64,000 nt of DNA from Cricetomys ansorgei (taxonomy: Eukaryota; Chordata; Mammalia; Rodentia; Nesomyidae): assembly GCA_026225945.1 (NCBI GenBank), contig JAMJFZ010000711.1:2023501-2087500 (forward strand). Direction: 5' to 3'. Made by a program: the position numbers and the translations under genes. Below the pieces are notes generated by a model. The model was not told the origin of the DNA, ran no database searches, and saw only the letters and a list, made by a program, of their open reading frames with translations. Positions 35,931-51,985 of the stretch are shown here, in pieces. Every line of letters starts with the position of its first letter. The stretch's first letter is position 1.

Positions 35931-37169
35931 TACCTGGCCCAGCAGACATGTTTTTGTCTTATAACTTGTTTGAGAGTAGGTATAGTGTCCAAGCTACTTG
36001 CAAGTTGATAGGATGTGGCTTGGCCTCTCCCTGTGGTATTGAGGCTCCACAATAATTTCCCAATAGGTACGCGTAGTAATCCCAGTGAATTTCCCCTCCC
36101 AAACCAATCAGGGTAATAATGAATCACTCTCTTGCAATTTCTATCAAAGACAGCTCTTTGTGATTCCTAAATGTTCTGCCTAGATTCAAAGAAGCTGGTT
36201 TCTTCATGAGTGGTTGGAGTAAGACTTTTCTTAGAAGCTACTGAATATGGATTAGTTGGATTGTTTCTCAGGAAATAAAAAGCAAGCTCTGGGTGACCAC
36301 TTCAACATTTAATTGGGTTAGCAAAGAACTACAAATAAGAGGTTTTTCTTAGGAGGAAAAGCATGTTTACTGCACCCAACCCCTTAGGTGGTAGATTTTA
36401 ACCTAACTGCTGGCCTTCAGACACCATTACAAGAATATATCAGAGCAGAAAAGTCAGGTTGAAAACTTAACACACAGGAGTTCACTGGATTCCAGCCTCT
36501 TATTAGATACAAATACAGAGCCCTTCAACTGCCCAGCCATCTACAGAAGTCATGTTTGTTGCAGCTCCAAAGAGTTTAACTCCTACAAACTAGAAGGTTG
36601 GACCAAGGAAACTGTGCAGAACATGAAACAAAGCCACTGGGGCTAGTGACCTGTACTTTAGGGTAACTGAAGGCTCTTTTCATATGTCTCTATTTTTTCC
36701 TCTCAGACACACTCTGCCTGTCACAGGGAGACACCCCTCTGCCTGGATCCCTCAGAGAAGTATTTTCTGTAACAAAGACAAGCACACTGTATTTGATACC
36801 AGAGGCAGTTATGGACCGTGTGAACAACTCCATGAGAGGAAGGCCAAGGGGCCTTTCAGACTTAGCTTGAAGTCCTGGCCTTTGTTTTCTCTCCACATTC
36901 AGACTGAAATGTGATTCCCCTGGCTTTCTTTTTTGAAAAATACCTGTGATGAGTTCCCTGGCTAGAAAGAAAAACTGTTGACAGGCAAAGCTTCTGAGGG
37001 AAAGGGGGCTTCTTTACTGTTCTCAAAGGAGACAAGCTGCTTCAAATATGCTTGAGGAGAGGTTCCAGGCAGAGGAGAAGAGGTCAGGGTACTTCCCCTC
37101 CCCCGCCAAAAAGGTCATCCTTAATGGTAGATGAAGCAGAGAATTAAGCAATTTCCTCTTTGAGAGCAG

Positions 37170-37320
37170 GAATATAGACAGAGTTTAGACTACAACAAAT
37201 GGGCAACTGAGTCCTCTACTACATAGTGAGGCACCTTGGGCAAATTGTTTGACCTCTTTAAACATGCTCTCTCAGAAGGTTGTGAGCATTACATACAATC
37301 ATGAGTATAAGTTATAGAAA
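37170..37320 (-). repeat. MIR SINE
   Basis: CACCTTGGGCAAATTGTTTG, ACCTCTTTAAAC and GAAGGTTGTGAGCATTACAT are reversed MIR landmarks. Confidence 0.7.
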
Positions 37321-37384
37321 GAACACTGGAGCAGAAGGTTTCTTATGAAATCTCCGTATTGATTTGATAATAGTACCCCCTCAG

Positions 37385-37560
37385 CCAGCACTAATGATGT
37401 CCCGTCTATGTGCCAGGTGCTGCGCGAATAACAGATCCATCCTCCTCCTTTGCTTCAGGAAGTTCACTGTTTCATAAACCATGCACACACCCTGCTCTAG
37501 GCAAAGTGCCAGTTGTACACCAAGCTCACTTTGTTAAGTAGCTCACAGTCTTGCAGGTCA
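37385..37560 (-). repeat. L2 3' end (diverged)
   Basis: GTCTATGTGCCAGGTGCTGC is the reversed L2 motif; AGCTCACAGTCTTGCAGG near 37540 continues it. Confidence 0.5.
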
Positions 37561-38387
37561 TCTCTGAGTACCTCTCCAAACTCAGCTACCTCTACCTTTA
37601 ATTTGCTAACAGTTCTCTGTGTGCTTGAGTGGGTTTTGTTTTATGTTTGTCTCCTATGTGACCCTAGAGGATGGGGGTCATGTATTCATTTGATCCAGTC
37701 ATCTGATTTGTTCCTCTCAAACAGTGATTAGGTTGCTGCTCTGTTTATCTTGGTAAGCCAGTGGTCTTTTGACACAGGACTCAACCCTGTCCTGAACTCT
37801 GGGAAAGTAATCTTGCCCTCCATCTTTAAAAAGTTGGACCCTGCCTGATATGATTGATCCTATCATTCCTAATTATTGTTTTGATTCTATCCTCAGTTTC
37901 CCAGTCTACTTATAGGGCCAATAAATCTCCTTTACCAGGAGATTATGACAAAGACTTGAGACGATGCAGTTTATATGTGCTCAGGCACATATAATTCCAG
38001 GCACAAAGCCAAATGCCAAAACCAGCTGATTCCATTCTTACCCTTGACCAGATCCAACTAACCCTCCAACCAGCCAACATAAGAAAACTAAAATTACAAA
38101 ACATGAGTGCATATATCCTTCCAATTTATACCTTACCTCAGCTGTGTGCCAGAGGATCAGCTGAAACGGGAAAATGCAAGCAGCTCCAGAAAGATACTGG
38201 CAAGTGCTAGGCAAATGATCTGAGGAAGTGGGTATAAATCAGTTTACTAATTACCCGTATCCTCAAACCTGGGCTGCCAGAGGTCTATTTAGCTCGAGAC
38301 TGGGAACCAAGGGGTAGTCTTCTAACCTGCCTTTCCCGATCTGTCCTAGAAAAACAAAAAAGTGATAACCATGTTATATAGCATTAT

Positions 38388-38470
38388 TCATCTGTCACTG
38401 TGCTGGATGGTTTACACTGTAGGCATTACCTCGTGTACTCAGACCATTATGTAGAAGGAAACTTGGACTC
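38388..38470 (+). repeat. MIR fragment (weak)
   Basis: CACTGTGCTGGATGGTTTAC and GGCATTACCTCGTGTACTC follow MIR order; short and diverged. Confidence 0.5.
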
Positions 38471-38490
38471 CTGACACTCAGAAGTTGGCG

Positions 38491-38502
38491 GGCCACGTGG
38501 CC
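38491..38502. promoter_or_regulatory. Palindromic E-box upstream of Fzd4
   Basis: A perfect 12-base palindrome, GGCCACGTGGCC, contains the canonical E-box CACGTG at 38494-38499. It lies about 1.2 kb before the estimated transcription start and 30 bases before a CCAAT sequence (38525-38529). USF or MYC/MAX-type bHLH factors bind such sites; use here is only inferred. Confidence 0.4.
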
Positions 38503-39118
38503 ACTTTGGGTCTCCCATTAGCTTGACCAATCAAGTAACAAGTAAATGGTTTAGGAAATCACCTGCTGAGCGTTCCACTAGCCGAAATGGAAGCAGAGAG
38601 AGGAGGGTGGACTAACACAAAGCCCTTTGTGGGTGAAAAGAAGGGAAGCTGGTTTGGAAGCTGGTTTAGGGATCCGTGGATCCCTAAAGTCCTACGCAGA
38701 GCAAGAATGGGGACGAAAGGAGTGCAGGCAGCTGGAGTGTCCGGGTCTGGAAAGGGGCGTCCCTGTGGCTGTGCGCCTTCCTCGCCTGGGGTGCGCAGGT
38801 CAAGCCTCTTCCCTCCCGCTCTCTCACCCTCCCAACCTTATTTAGAAACCGTGTCCCCGAGACAGGAAGGGCGGCGGGCTGAGAAGCACGGAGCGTCCCG
38901 GCCTCATTTCCTTTCGAATCCCCCTGTGGAATTTCATTTCGTACGGTGAGGAAATCGGAGCGCGAGCCCGTCGGAGGCTCTGCTGCTCAGGGGCGCCTCC
39001 CCCACCCGGGCTGGAGCCCGGCTGCTCCCAGGCGCAGGTCGCGCCGAGCGCGGGGCGGGGCCGGGGGCCGGGCGCCAGCCCCACTAGCTGGGGTGAAAAC
39101 TGCTGCGAACTCGCGCTG

Positions 39119-39265
39119 TACCAGGCACCAACTCCAAGCGTTTCAGGTTTTATCGCTAATCCTCCCAAGTCACTTTACGGATGAGGAACCTGACGCCGAG
39201 AGGTTGGGCAATTTGCTCAAGGTCACACAGCGAGGGTTTAAAGCCACAATCTGTGTAAATCCCAA
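39119..39265 (+). repeat. MIR SINE within the Fzd4 CpG island
   Basis: TACCAGGCACCAACTCCAAG, TTTACGGATGAGGAACCTGA and CTCAAGGTCACACAGCGAGG give an unusually well preserved MIR core, about 730-880 bases before the start codon. Confidence 0.85.
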
Positions 39266-39589
39266 ATACTGTGTTCTTTGTGTTCATTATTTTGTTCTTG
39301 ATACAGAGGTGCCCCGGGGCCAGAGGTGACAGCTGGAAGGGACAGAACTTGGAAGAGGCAGAGATGTGGAGGCACTTCTCACCTGGAAGAGGAGGGCAGG
39401 TTGGCTGGGCAGGAGCCACTGGGCTCCAACAACGCCCGGCCGCAGCGTGCAATGGATCCGGGTGGGAGGACCCCGAGCGCCGGGAAGCCAAGCGAGGCGG
39501 GGCGGTTCTGGGGCGAGCGAGGGAGGGAGGATCAGGCCGCGGGCGGGGGCCTGACCCTAACAGCGGGAGAGAGGCCCCACCCCTTCCCG

Positions 39590-39780
39590 CCCTCTCTGCC
39601 CAAGGCGGCCTCTCATTGGACAGTCACGTTGTCCGTCCCGCCCCGCCCCCGCCCTGCGAACCTCCAAGGCTGGCAGAGCACGGGGCGGTGAGAGCGGCAA
39701 GGCGTAGAGTGCTGGCGGGCTCCGCCGAGAAGCCGGACCCGGCCGGCGCCGGGTGGTGGGATCGCCGCCTGCAGCCATGT
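39590..39780 (+). promoter_or_regulatory. Fzd4: Fzd4 core promoter region
   Basis: This stretch has an inverted CCAAT box (ATTGG at 39615-39619), tandem GC boxes at 39637-39655 and another GC box at 39682-39688, all within 400 bases of the start codon. No TATA box is visible. This is the usual make-up of a CpG-island promoter with dispersed start sites, probably bound by Sp-family factors and NF-Y. The exact transcription start cannot be fixed from sequence. Confidence 0.7.
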
Positions 39781-39902
39781 CCCTAGCAGTCCGTCCCTCG
39801 GTCTCGGTTCCGGACGCCTGATATCCCTCACTGTCTCGTACAGCTGCTGGAGAGGCGGCCGCTGCCCCCTCGTCGCCCTTGGCGCCTCACCGCACTCCCT
39901 AG

Positions 39903-43690
<3,788 letters not shown>

Positions 43691-45444
43691 GACGACCCAG
43701 CTTCCACACTTTCCTCTTTTTGAAGGAAATTATGCAGTGAATCTCAGTGTGAACAAACTAGAAACACTTCAGCACTCCCCCACCGGCAGCCCACCACCCC
43801 TCACCCCACCCAGCATCGTAAAACCAATGATTTTGCTGCAGACTTTGGAATGATCCAAAATGGAAAAGCCAGTTAGAGGCTTTCAAAGCTGTGAAAGATC
43901 AAAATGTTGATCACTTTAGCAGGTCGCAGCTTGGAGTGAGGAGGTCCTGCTTAGATTCCCAAAGTCCAGGGTGATGCTGTTGGCTCCCACTGGGTGAGAT
44001 TTCAGCTGTGAGTTGATAATGTGCAGGAGAGAAAGATTCATTTTTTAAAACTTTAAAATTTTAAATAGTAACTAGGTCTTTCAGATAGCAAAGTGATCTA
44101 TAAACACTGGAAACGCTGGGTTGGGAGATGTGTTGCAGAGTTTTATAGTTTGGCTGGTCTAACATAAACATCTTCTGGCCTACACTGTCTGCTGTTTAGA
44201 ACTCTGGAGCTCATTCCCAAGAGGTGGTGTCAAAATCCTTCAGTGCCTTTGTCGTAAAACAGAATTGTTTGAACAAACAAAAGTACTGTACTAACACGCG
44301 TAAAGTATCCAATGGATTTCTCTCTCTCTTCTCCTAAGTTTCAACATCTCTATTCTAGGTGGTCCTGTTTTCTTCACTTTACACTAATGATTCAAAAAAA
44401 AAAATGTTATTTTTATAGGAATTTTTTGCACTGCAGCATGCCTAATGAGGGGGAAAGGAAAGGTGATTCACTTTCTGACAATCACTTAATTCAGAGGAAA
44501 ATGAGATTTACTAAGTTGACTTACCTTACAGACCCCAGAGACCTATTGCATTAAGCAATGGTAAGCAATTGGGACTTAACATATTTTAGTTTGTGTGATT
44601 GCATCTAGGCAGACGCCAGTCTGGAAGAACTGAAATGTTAAATTTCTTGGCAACTTTGCATTCACACAGATTAACTGTGTAATTTGTGTGTGTCAATTAC
44701 AATTAAAAGCACATTCTTGGACCATGACATAGTATACTCAATTGACTTTAAAACTGTGGTCAACTTGCATTCTTCGTGTGATAGTGTCTTTCCCCTGTAG
44801 CATAAGAATGTTATCAGAGTTTGGTCTACCTAACCACAATGGAGACTTATTCAGCTTCACAAAGGCAACTAAGGACAGCAGATCCAAATACTTGGTGTAT
44901 AATTGTTCCTTAGTAATTGGCAAAGGCTCTTTATAAGATTTCCCTGGAGGTGGTGTGGCCTGGAGTATTTATATGCTGCCTAATGAATCTACAGAATGGC
45001 AGCCAGGAGCTGGATTGGTTAGCAAGGGATATGAAATGAGCTGCAAAGTCTAACAGCAGAAGTCTTAATTGCCTTTGCCGGGGTTTTTCTAAGCTTTTAA
45101 AATTTATGCTTTAAGTCCCTCACAAGGGGGTGCCCGCTAGCAACCTATCAAAAGTTGCAGTTCTTTTAAAATTGTAAAATTCTCTTAACCTGCCTTAGGC
45201 CTTTTAATCACCAGATCTCTGGGACAAACTGTTGTACATGTCACAGGTTGCTCTCCTCATATTTCATACCTGCCTGCTTCAGCAACTGCAGTTATTTATT
45301 GATTCATGCTTTGTCTTTTTAGTAAGCTCTTTATGTTTTGTTCTATCGTACTTCATGGAGAAACATTTTTTTGGACTCCAAATCCCAAATAGGTGATCAA
45401 TTTCTGGAAACACACATTTTTAAAAATTGGAAATATTGGTGGGG

Positions 45445-45487
45445 TTTTTTTTTGTTTTTTGTTTTTGTTTGTTTTGTTTTATTTTTT
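45445..45487. repeat. T/G-rich tract in the 3' UTR
   Basis: Runs of T broken by single G bases. No SINE body adjoins it. Confidence 0.85.
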
Positions 45488-45525
45488 GGCTTGAGCTTTT
45501 TGTCTGTGACTTGACATTTTCTCCC

Positions 45526-45567
45526 AAGTCCTTTGTTTTTGCAGACAAGCCCTTTGTTTTTGCAACT
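45526..45567 (+). repeat. 21-base tandem duplication in the 3' UTR
   Basis: Two adjacent units share CCTTTGTTTTTGCA (45530-45543 and 45551-45564). Confidence 0.8.
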
Positions 45568-48427
45568 ACATAGCTGTCTGAAATCAAGATGCATATAAGA
45601 CCCAATGTGTCTATAGAAAGTAGCGTCCTGGGGCTTGTGAGATAGAGACCTCCATGGACCTCATTGGCCCCTAATGATTTACCCAGTCTGAGTACCTAGA
45701 ATGGACTAGGGTATAAGGCTCCAGGAGCATGAGAACTGATCCCTGGAAGGACCAGTTTAACTCCTGAGTGAGCTGCCTATGAAACTCCAAGTGGTCACGC
45801 CCTGTGCTGCTTGCAGACAGTTCCCATAGCTGTCCAGGGCCCTGGAGTGTGCACCCCAGGGCAGATCCTGCCCTTACTCACGCTCTGCTCTGGTGTCTTG
45901 GGAGTTGTGCAGTGACTCTGGCCCGGGAACAGGAATGGAGGACCAGGCAGTAGCTGAATGGTTTTGCTATGTAGGCTTTGTAATGCAATTCTTTGTCATG
46001 CTTCAGTGACTGTGGGACCAAGACAATACCCTCCAAAGGATTGGGCAAGAAATAGGTGTTCCATGTGTGTTAACAATAACTGTGGCAACAGCAAGCCCTT
46101 GGGTGAACCTGGCCACCTGCATTCTGAAATCTGGAGCTAGTGTACTGACAATTTTTCTGCCCCATCAGTCACTTGCCTTTTCAGTGGAAGTTATGTTTGA
46201 GCAAAAGGGCTGGCAGTTCAAACTGGGTTAAAAGTCTTAGCAATGCTGCAGAGCTGTTAGGCCTTCCCTTTCATATTCCAGATAAGGGAGAATGTCTCTA
46301 GTTTCTAGGAAAAGGACCTGATGACTGAGGAGTCCCTTACCAATGCCCTCCTAGCAACTGTATCACTTTTCCACATCTTTTTTTTTACTACCTCCTTCCC
46401 ACGAGTCTCTTCCTCCGTCTTCCTACCTTTCCCAGTATTCCTTCAAAATTAATGACAGAAAATGTTAGCCTTGCTCCATGACTATATCCATATAAACTCT
46501 GTAGGAAAACAGAGTAGAGCCCAAGGACTGAGCTCTAACATCTACTGTGGCTTTAAGTACAAGAGGATCAGGGCTTGGAGTGTTCCGTGGGAGTTAATGC
46601 GGGCACATTTGAGGACAGCAGCATGCTGAGGAAGAAATTAAGTTTGATTTCCTTTCTCTAAGATCTAGAATAAGTATGTGTGGTTGTAATCTTCAAGAAA
46701 AGTCCTAAAGCTTCCAGATATCTTATCAAGCATGGCTAAGGATACCTATGATCAGCCTCCTCTTTGATAAACTCCGTCTTGCTTCATAAAAGCCAAACAC
46801 TGTGTAGGTTCCAGAACCGCCTGATTGAGCTACATGGCCGATCATCTTTCTTCCTTTATGGTGACCTATTTCCTGGTTGCTGAGATGACTTCTGAGCTGG
46901 CATGGTGCCCAGAGGCCTGGAACAAGGGAAAGGTGACACTATTTCCTGAGATGTTCCCTTACTTTCTTCTTCCCATCATTCCTTCACTTGTGCTCCCTAA
47001 ATCCAGAACCGGAGACAATCTTATCGGATTCTGAACTGTGGTTATCTCCAGCACTTCAGCTGTGTACTCAGTCCTTTGCTCTCAGAATTAAGTATCTTTG
47101 GTATTGAGTGCAAATCTGGGTCATGGGACACCAAGATGAACTTGACATCCTGAGTGGTAAAAGAAAGGGCACAGTTGAAAGGGGTTTCAACAGTAGAATA
47201 TGTCCATTACAGGGCCCATAGCAGCAGTTATGAAGGGAAACCAAGAGGCCACAGACCTTGACAGGAACTACTTAATGTGTAAATTCCATCCTGTGGTGGA
47301 GGGCATCGGAGAAAGTTGTTGTTCCTGCCAGTCATGAAGAGTCCCCAGACTTGGACAATGCTCTTTGTTCTTTTGCTATATTTGTCCTTGTCTGGTTTTA
47401 CAGTATGCTTGGCATACTGCAGTTATCATTTTCTCTTTGTGCCTAGATTCAAAGATCTTGGGACTCCGCCTTAGTAGGAACATTTTGATTCTACAAAAGA
47501 TCTGATACTGAAGCCCCAAGTAACATTTTTTCCCCCACTGGTTCCTGGATTCTCTGTCACTGCCTTTTGCCATGCAATATGTGAAATGACACACTTGACA
47601 GTACCAAGAAGAGGTATGCCCCCAGCCCCAGTGTACATCTTCCCCTGATAAACACATTTGCCCTGGTGATAACTGTTTTTGTTCTCATTTGCCTTATTTC
47701 TCTTCTATATAGCAGTCAATTCCTAGTATTCACCCAAGCAAGTGATAGTCTTTGGAATCCCACATGAGCCCCATCCTCAGAGCCTTTGTGCCTTCCTCAT
47801 CTCCTTAATGTTCATTTAATGACCATTGTCACTTCAGAGGCTTCTGGGAGGGGGCTGGGGCCGTTTTGCCCACAGGAGTTGGATCTGTCTTCCCTCCCAG
47901 GTGCACATTTCAGAATCCTGGAAGCTGAATAGGCTGAGACCCTGACTTGACTGTGTGCATGGGGAGAGGTCAGTTGCTTTCTAGATCTTTCCTAGTCGGC
48001 ATCCAGGTGGTTCTGAGTTTCTTCTACCTCACAGAGATGGTGTGATGCTTTAGAAGGCCTTATGATGAAGGCCCCTTGAGCTCTCCTTAAGAAACATAAA
48101 CTAAGATTAGTTCCAGTCTGCAGAAAGACAACTACAGTTAGAGCTATTCTGTGCAGCCGTCTAGCTAGTTGCTCTCTGGCTTTTTCTTGGACTCTTGTGC
48201 CTCTTCATAGCTCCAGAGACCTGGAAGCAACCTGGGGCCATTCAGATGATTGATATAGAGGTACCCCTGATATACAAACCCTGAATAAATTGTTGAATTC
48301 TAAAGAAAATAGACCCTCCTTTTAAGGATGTACAAAAGTGTGTCTGCATTGATGTCTGTACTGTAAATTTCTAATTTATCACTGTATTAAAAAAAAAACT
48401 TGCTATTTAAGTTTTGTATTAAAGGAA

Positions 48428-48433
48428 AATAAA
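48428..48433 (+). terminator. Fzd4: Main polyadenylation signal of Fzd4
   Basis: A canonical AATAAA lies about 20 bases before the inferred cleavage site near 48448-48450. A strongly GT-rich stretch at 48451-48473 is a typical downstream element. Variant ATTAAA hexamers at 48386-48391 and 48418-48423 and another AATAAA at 48284-48289 could give slightly shorter ends. Confidence 0.85.
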
Positions 48434-48893
48434 ATTTTGTTTATTAACTGGTGTGTGATTTGGTGTGTTTTTGAAGGTATGTGAAAGTCCCTTGGAAGCA
48501 TACATTCCCAGCACAGAGAAAGGGGGGGATCAGTTTGTTCAATAAATTGAGAAATACTCTTTCAAACCCCCACAATCCAAGGTCAACACAAGCAGGTGGA
48601 TCACATGCTGCTTAGGATGTAGCTATAGTTCTCGAGCTGTTACCCCAATGGTACCGCTTATCTATTGGTATTTCCATGAGTAGCCATCTTTCCCTTTGAA
48701 ATTTAATCTTGTGGCCTGAAAACAGATTTCTTTTTGCTGCTGGAGCTCCAAATCTCTTACACAATGGTTCTGTTTTGTGTGTATCTTATTCTTCTGAAAA
48801 AAAAAAAAATGCCATCTTGGACTAATTTTCTAAGTTGGGTGGTCTCTGTCCCTATATCCAAAGAAGTCTTTGGACAAAGCAGCTATGTGAGCA

Positions 48894-48981
48894 TTGGAAG
48901 TGAGAGGTAGCTCAGTGTTGGAGAGCTTGCCCAGCATGTGTGGGGCTCTGAGCTTGATACTCATCACTGCAAAACAAAACC
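48894..48981 (+). repeat. ID SINE
   Basis: A tRNA-Ala-derived ID element: GGTAGCTCAGTGTTGGAGAG, CTTGCCCAGCATGTG and an ACAAAAC-type tail, about 440 bases beyond the Fzd4 poly(A) site. The eroded box sequences argue against a functional tRNA. Confidence 0.75.
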
Positions 48982-49587
48982 ATCAGGACTTTGTCATCAT
49001 ATCCAGTAATATGGACCACACAGAGAACAGGCGAACCGCTGCCAATGTAGGTATTTGCTGATGTCAACATTGAAATTGTCCCTCTTGATCTGCTTTAAAT
49101 GATTGCCACCTTGTAACTGCATTTGAATACCTAACTCTGCTAGGGGGGTGAATAAAAAGCTCTGTACAAGGGTTTGCAATACTACTCGCCTTATCTGCAG
49201 ATTTCTATTATAATTTTATCTCAAACCCAAATGGAGGAAGGTGTGTAATTTAAATTCTGTCCCCTGTAAGTCAGGCTGTGTTTCTCATTCCATTACCTAC
49301 TCATTAAGTAGTTACGAAGTTAAGGGAAAGTCAACACAATCTGGAATGAATTCATAATAATGCCTTGCACTTGTAGAAACACTTTCCAGTAGAAATAGAA
49401 AACGCTATGTGTGACTTTTTTTTTTTTTCTCAGTGATTTGAAGTAAGCAAGGCAACCATTGTTTGCAGAAAGAAGCCAAGACTTTCAGAGAGTGACAGTA
49501 ATCCAGGGGGCCAGATTGTATTATGTCTACTTCGGAATTTTTTTTTCTTCAACATGGGATTTTGCTTTCATTTTACATTCCTGTGGG

Positions 49588-50025
49588 TTGCATTGTGTCC
49601 CCTCAAAAGATATGTTGAAGTCCTAATCCCGGATATCTGTAAATATCACCTTATTTAAAAAGGAGGTCTTGGTAGATGTAATTAAATTAAAATGAGCTCA
49701 TATTACATTGGGGTGTACCTTAACCCTTTAACTGTTATCCATCAAGTAGAGGTACACTAGAGACAGACATGGAGGAAAATGCCACATGCTTAAGAGCTGA
49801 AGTTCTGTAGCTGTCGGCCAAGAGAGAAACACTAAAATTTGCTAGAAGCTTCTTGAGGCAAGGAGGAGGAAGTCATGTAGGATTCCTCTAGGAGCTTCCA
49901 CAAGAAATCATTATTGGTTTCAGATTTTTAGTTTCCAGAGTTATATGAGAATGAATTTCTGTTATTTCAACTTGCCAGTAGAGATCATTTGTTATAGAGA
50001 CCCTTAGGGAACTGAAGCAAACTCT
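49588..50025 (+). mobile_element. MaLR-type LTR (MLT1/MST-related) remnant
   Basis: GTGTCCCCTCAAAAGATATG and TTGAAGTCCTAATCCC, then GGTAGATGTAATTAAATTAA, ending with CATTTGTTATAGAGACCC. This is a solo LTR of a non-coding ERVL-MaLR family. Confidence 0.7.
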
Positions 50026-51619
50026 ATCCTTCGATTTCATTAGTGCACAAGATTCACTGAGACTGCGTGAAGACTGACAGGCATCCCTCTCAGTAATGAG
50101 TCCTGTCTGTGAGCTTCTGTTTCTTAAGGATTATAAAACATAATCACTATGGTAAATAGTTTTATTCATAAACTGGGCACCTCTAGAATAAGCTCCAGGA
50201 TCCCTGATACTCAGCTGATTTAAAACCAACTTGGCTGATCTCCCACCCACTTACCCGCAGTGGGAGATCTGTATGCAGGGCCAAGACCCTAACTGGAATG
50301 CAGGCTAAGGATTTCAGCATTTCTGTGCTGAGAACTGAGTTTTCCATTTCCCATTTTAGCCTTCACATGCAATCATAACTTTAAAGTTGAGCTGACTCTT
50401 GACCAAAGAGGTCAGCCTTGGTCTTCTGTTCTTGGAGGTTCTGTGCACAGAAATAAACCACACTGGGAGAAGGGCTCATTCTTCTTAATTTTCCTTCTCA
50501 AAGCAGCTGAGTTGGTAGGAATGGGAGGATCTACCCAACATTCTGCAAACATGTTGACCATGCAGAAATTTAGTCCAAATGGCTTCAAAATGGCCCTTGC
50601 TATTACCCCAGGTTCCTAGAAAGCCCTGTTCTCTTCCTTTAGACCCTTTTTATCCTAAAGTTATGGGATCCTTGGCTCAATTGATCAGCAACCTTTCATG
50701 GCAAAGGGTTCTGAATTAAATGTCCACAAGGAGAAGAGACAAAATCGAGTGACCTATATATTGCTTGATGTCCATCAACCTCCCACCAGGATTCCTGTCA
50801 CCACTGAGAGGGAAGCTTTAAATTCATCCTCTGAGGACTCTTGGTTTGGGGGGGTGAGGGGGAAAGTATCACTAGAATGGAAAATGATCACAAATATTGC
50901 CACAGTGCCTAAGCATGGTAGCTACATAGAAACTGAGCATAAGACTCAAAACGGCAAATTGTAGAACCGTACATAGATAATAAAGAGTCAGGGGCCAGGG
51001 CTTCCTGGAGGAGAGGAGGTGGCATGGCTATGAGAGATGGAAAAGTCGGTGGGATCAGAGAACAAGAGCCTTGGGAAGGAGGTGTGCACTCATGGAAGCA
51101 ACCACTGCTGGCAACAGACAGCTTCTATGAGCCAGGTGTCACACCCCAGTTCCCCCACCCCTGTGTACGGAGTGGAGTAGCAGAAAAGGCTGTGTTTGCC
51201 TCTGGGGTTTACTAATCCTGGCAGATTAAGTTTCTTTTTCCAAAGGTTAGCTTTCTGGAGCCATTTCTCTTCCTGACTCTACAGAGGCTGCAGTTTCTCT
51301 GAACAGCCAGCTTGAGACAGGCCAAAGAACAGTTGAGTACTGTGTGAGATTTTGACTCCCTCACATGCAATCCTGTTTTCACCCAAGAATGTGCTTAATC
51401 TTGTAGCTAGGCTACCATCCTGATGAGAGATTAAATGATTGGGTAGCCGAATTTCCTGAAAGGCCTGAGGACTGCATCACTCTGTTTTGCAGTGTGGTAA
51501 GTGGCCAGGGATTAGCCCTGTGATGGAGTGATAAGTCACAGAGAAAAACTGGACCTAGTTTTGCCATTTCCCTCTCACCGCCTTGCCTATGCATTGAGAG
51601 GCACATACCTGTACGCATG

Positions 51620-51985
51620 TACAAGGGGACAGGTGTGTTTTCCTCTTGTCTGGAGTGCTTGCTCTATCTTTATCAACAAGCTTATATGTGTTCTGTCTTC
51701 ATAATCAAACTCTTGCTTAATCTCTCCTGGGAAGATGTCCTTGGTCTTTTAGCTGATCACTTTCCAGCTTCTTTTCCTTCTCACTTCGGTCAGCCTTGGT
51801 CTTTGTTTGGAACTCTGGGAGCCATTCTGTGCCATCTAAATTGGCCTGCGCATGCATCCATTTGCCCACTGGATTACATTCCCTACAGACTCTGAGCACC
51901 TTGCGTGGTTTCCTTATGTGCTTCTGCAGCCTAGTATCACGCCTGGTACAGAGCACAGGTTTCAAATATACTTGTGAAAGAAGAA
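51620..51985 (+). repeat. L2 3' region (diverged)
   Basis: Pyrimidine-rich L2-like text is followed by CCTAGTATCACGCCTGGTAC and AGAGCACAGGTTTCAAATAT, resembling the L2 end. Moderate support. Confidence 0.45.

Larger units (their letters stand above)
31506..38900. other. Upstream intergenic block D, proximal to Fzd4
   Basis: There is no supported gene. Nothing recognised in 31740-32055, 32505-33460, 34375-34970, 35935-37165 and 37565-38385. Rodent-specific SINEs are absent from 35120 to the promoter, so this about 4 kb is a candidate for retained regulatory DNA. Confidence 0.6.
43691..48450 (+). other. Fzd4: Fzd4 3' untranslated region
   Basis: The 3' UTR is about 4.76 kb. It contains a C-rich stretch just after the stop (43776-43815), several AU-rich patches such as TTATTTATTGATT near 45293, a T/G tract at 45445-45487, and a 21-base duplication at 45526-45567. 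I recognise no SINE or L1 inside it, while the DNA just beyond its end carries an ID element. This fits selective retention of the UTR. Open frames inside it are short and unconvincing. Confidence 0.85.

Noticed and set aside
39271..39786. 171-codon frame on the + strand in the CpG island
   Set aside because: GC-rich DNA has few stop codons. The frame lies in the promoter and 5' UTR and has no family resemblance.
48894..48981. Possible tRNA gene
   Set aside because: It is an eroded ID SINE derived from tRNA-Ala, without a complete cloverleaf. The heads of B3 and B4 copies were dismissed as tRNAs for the same reason.
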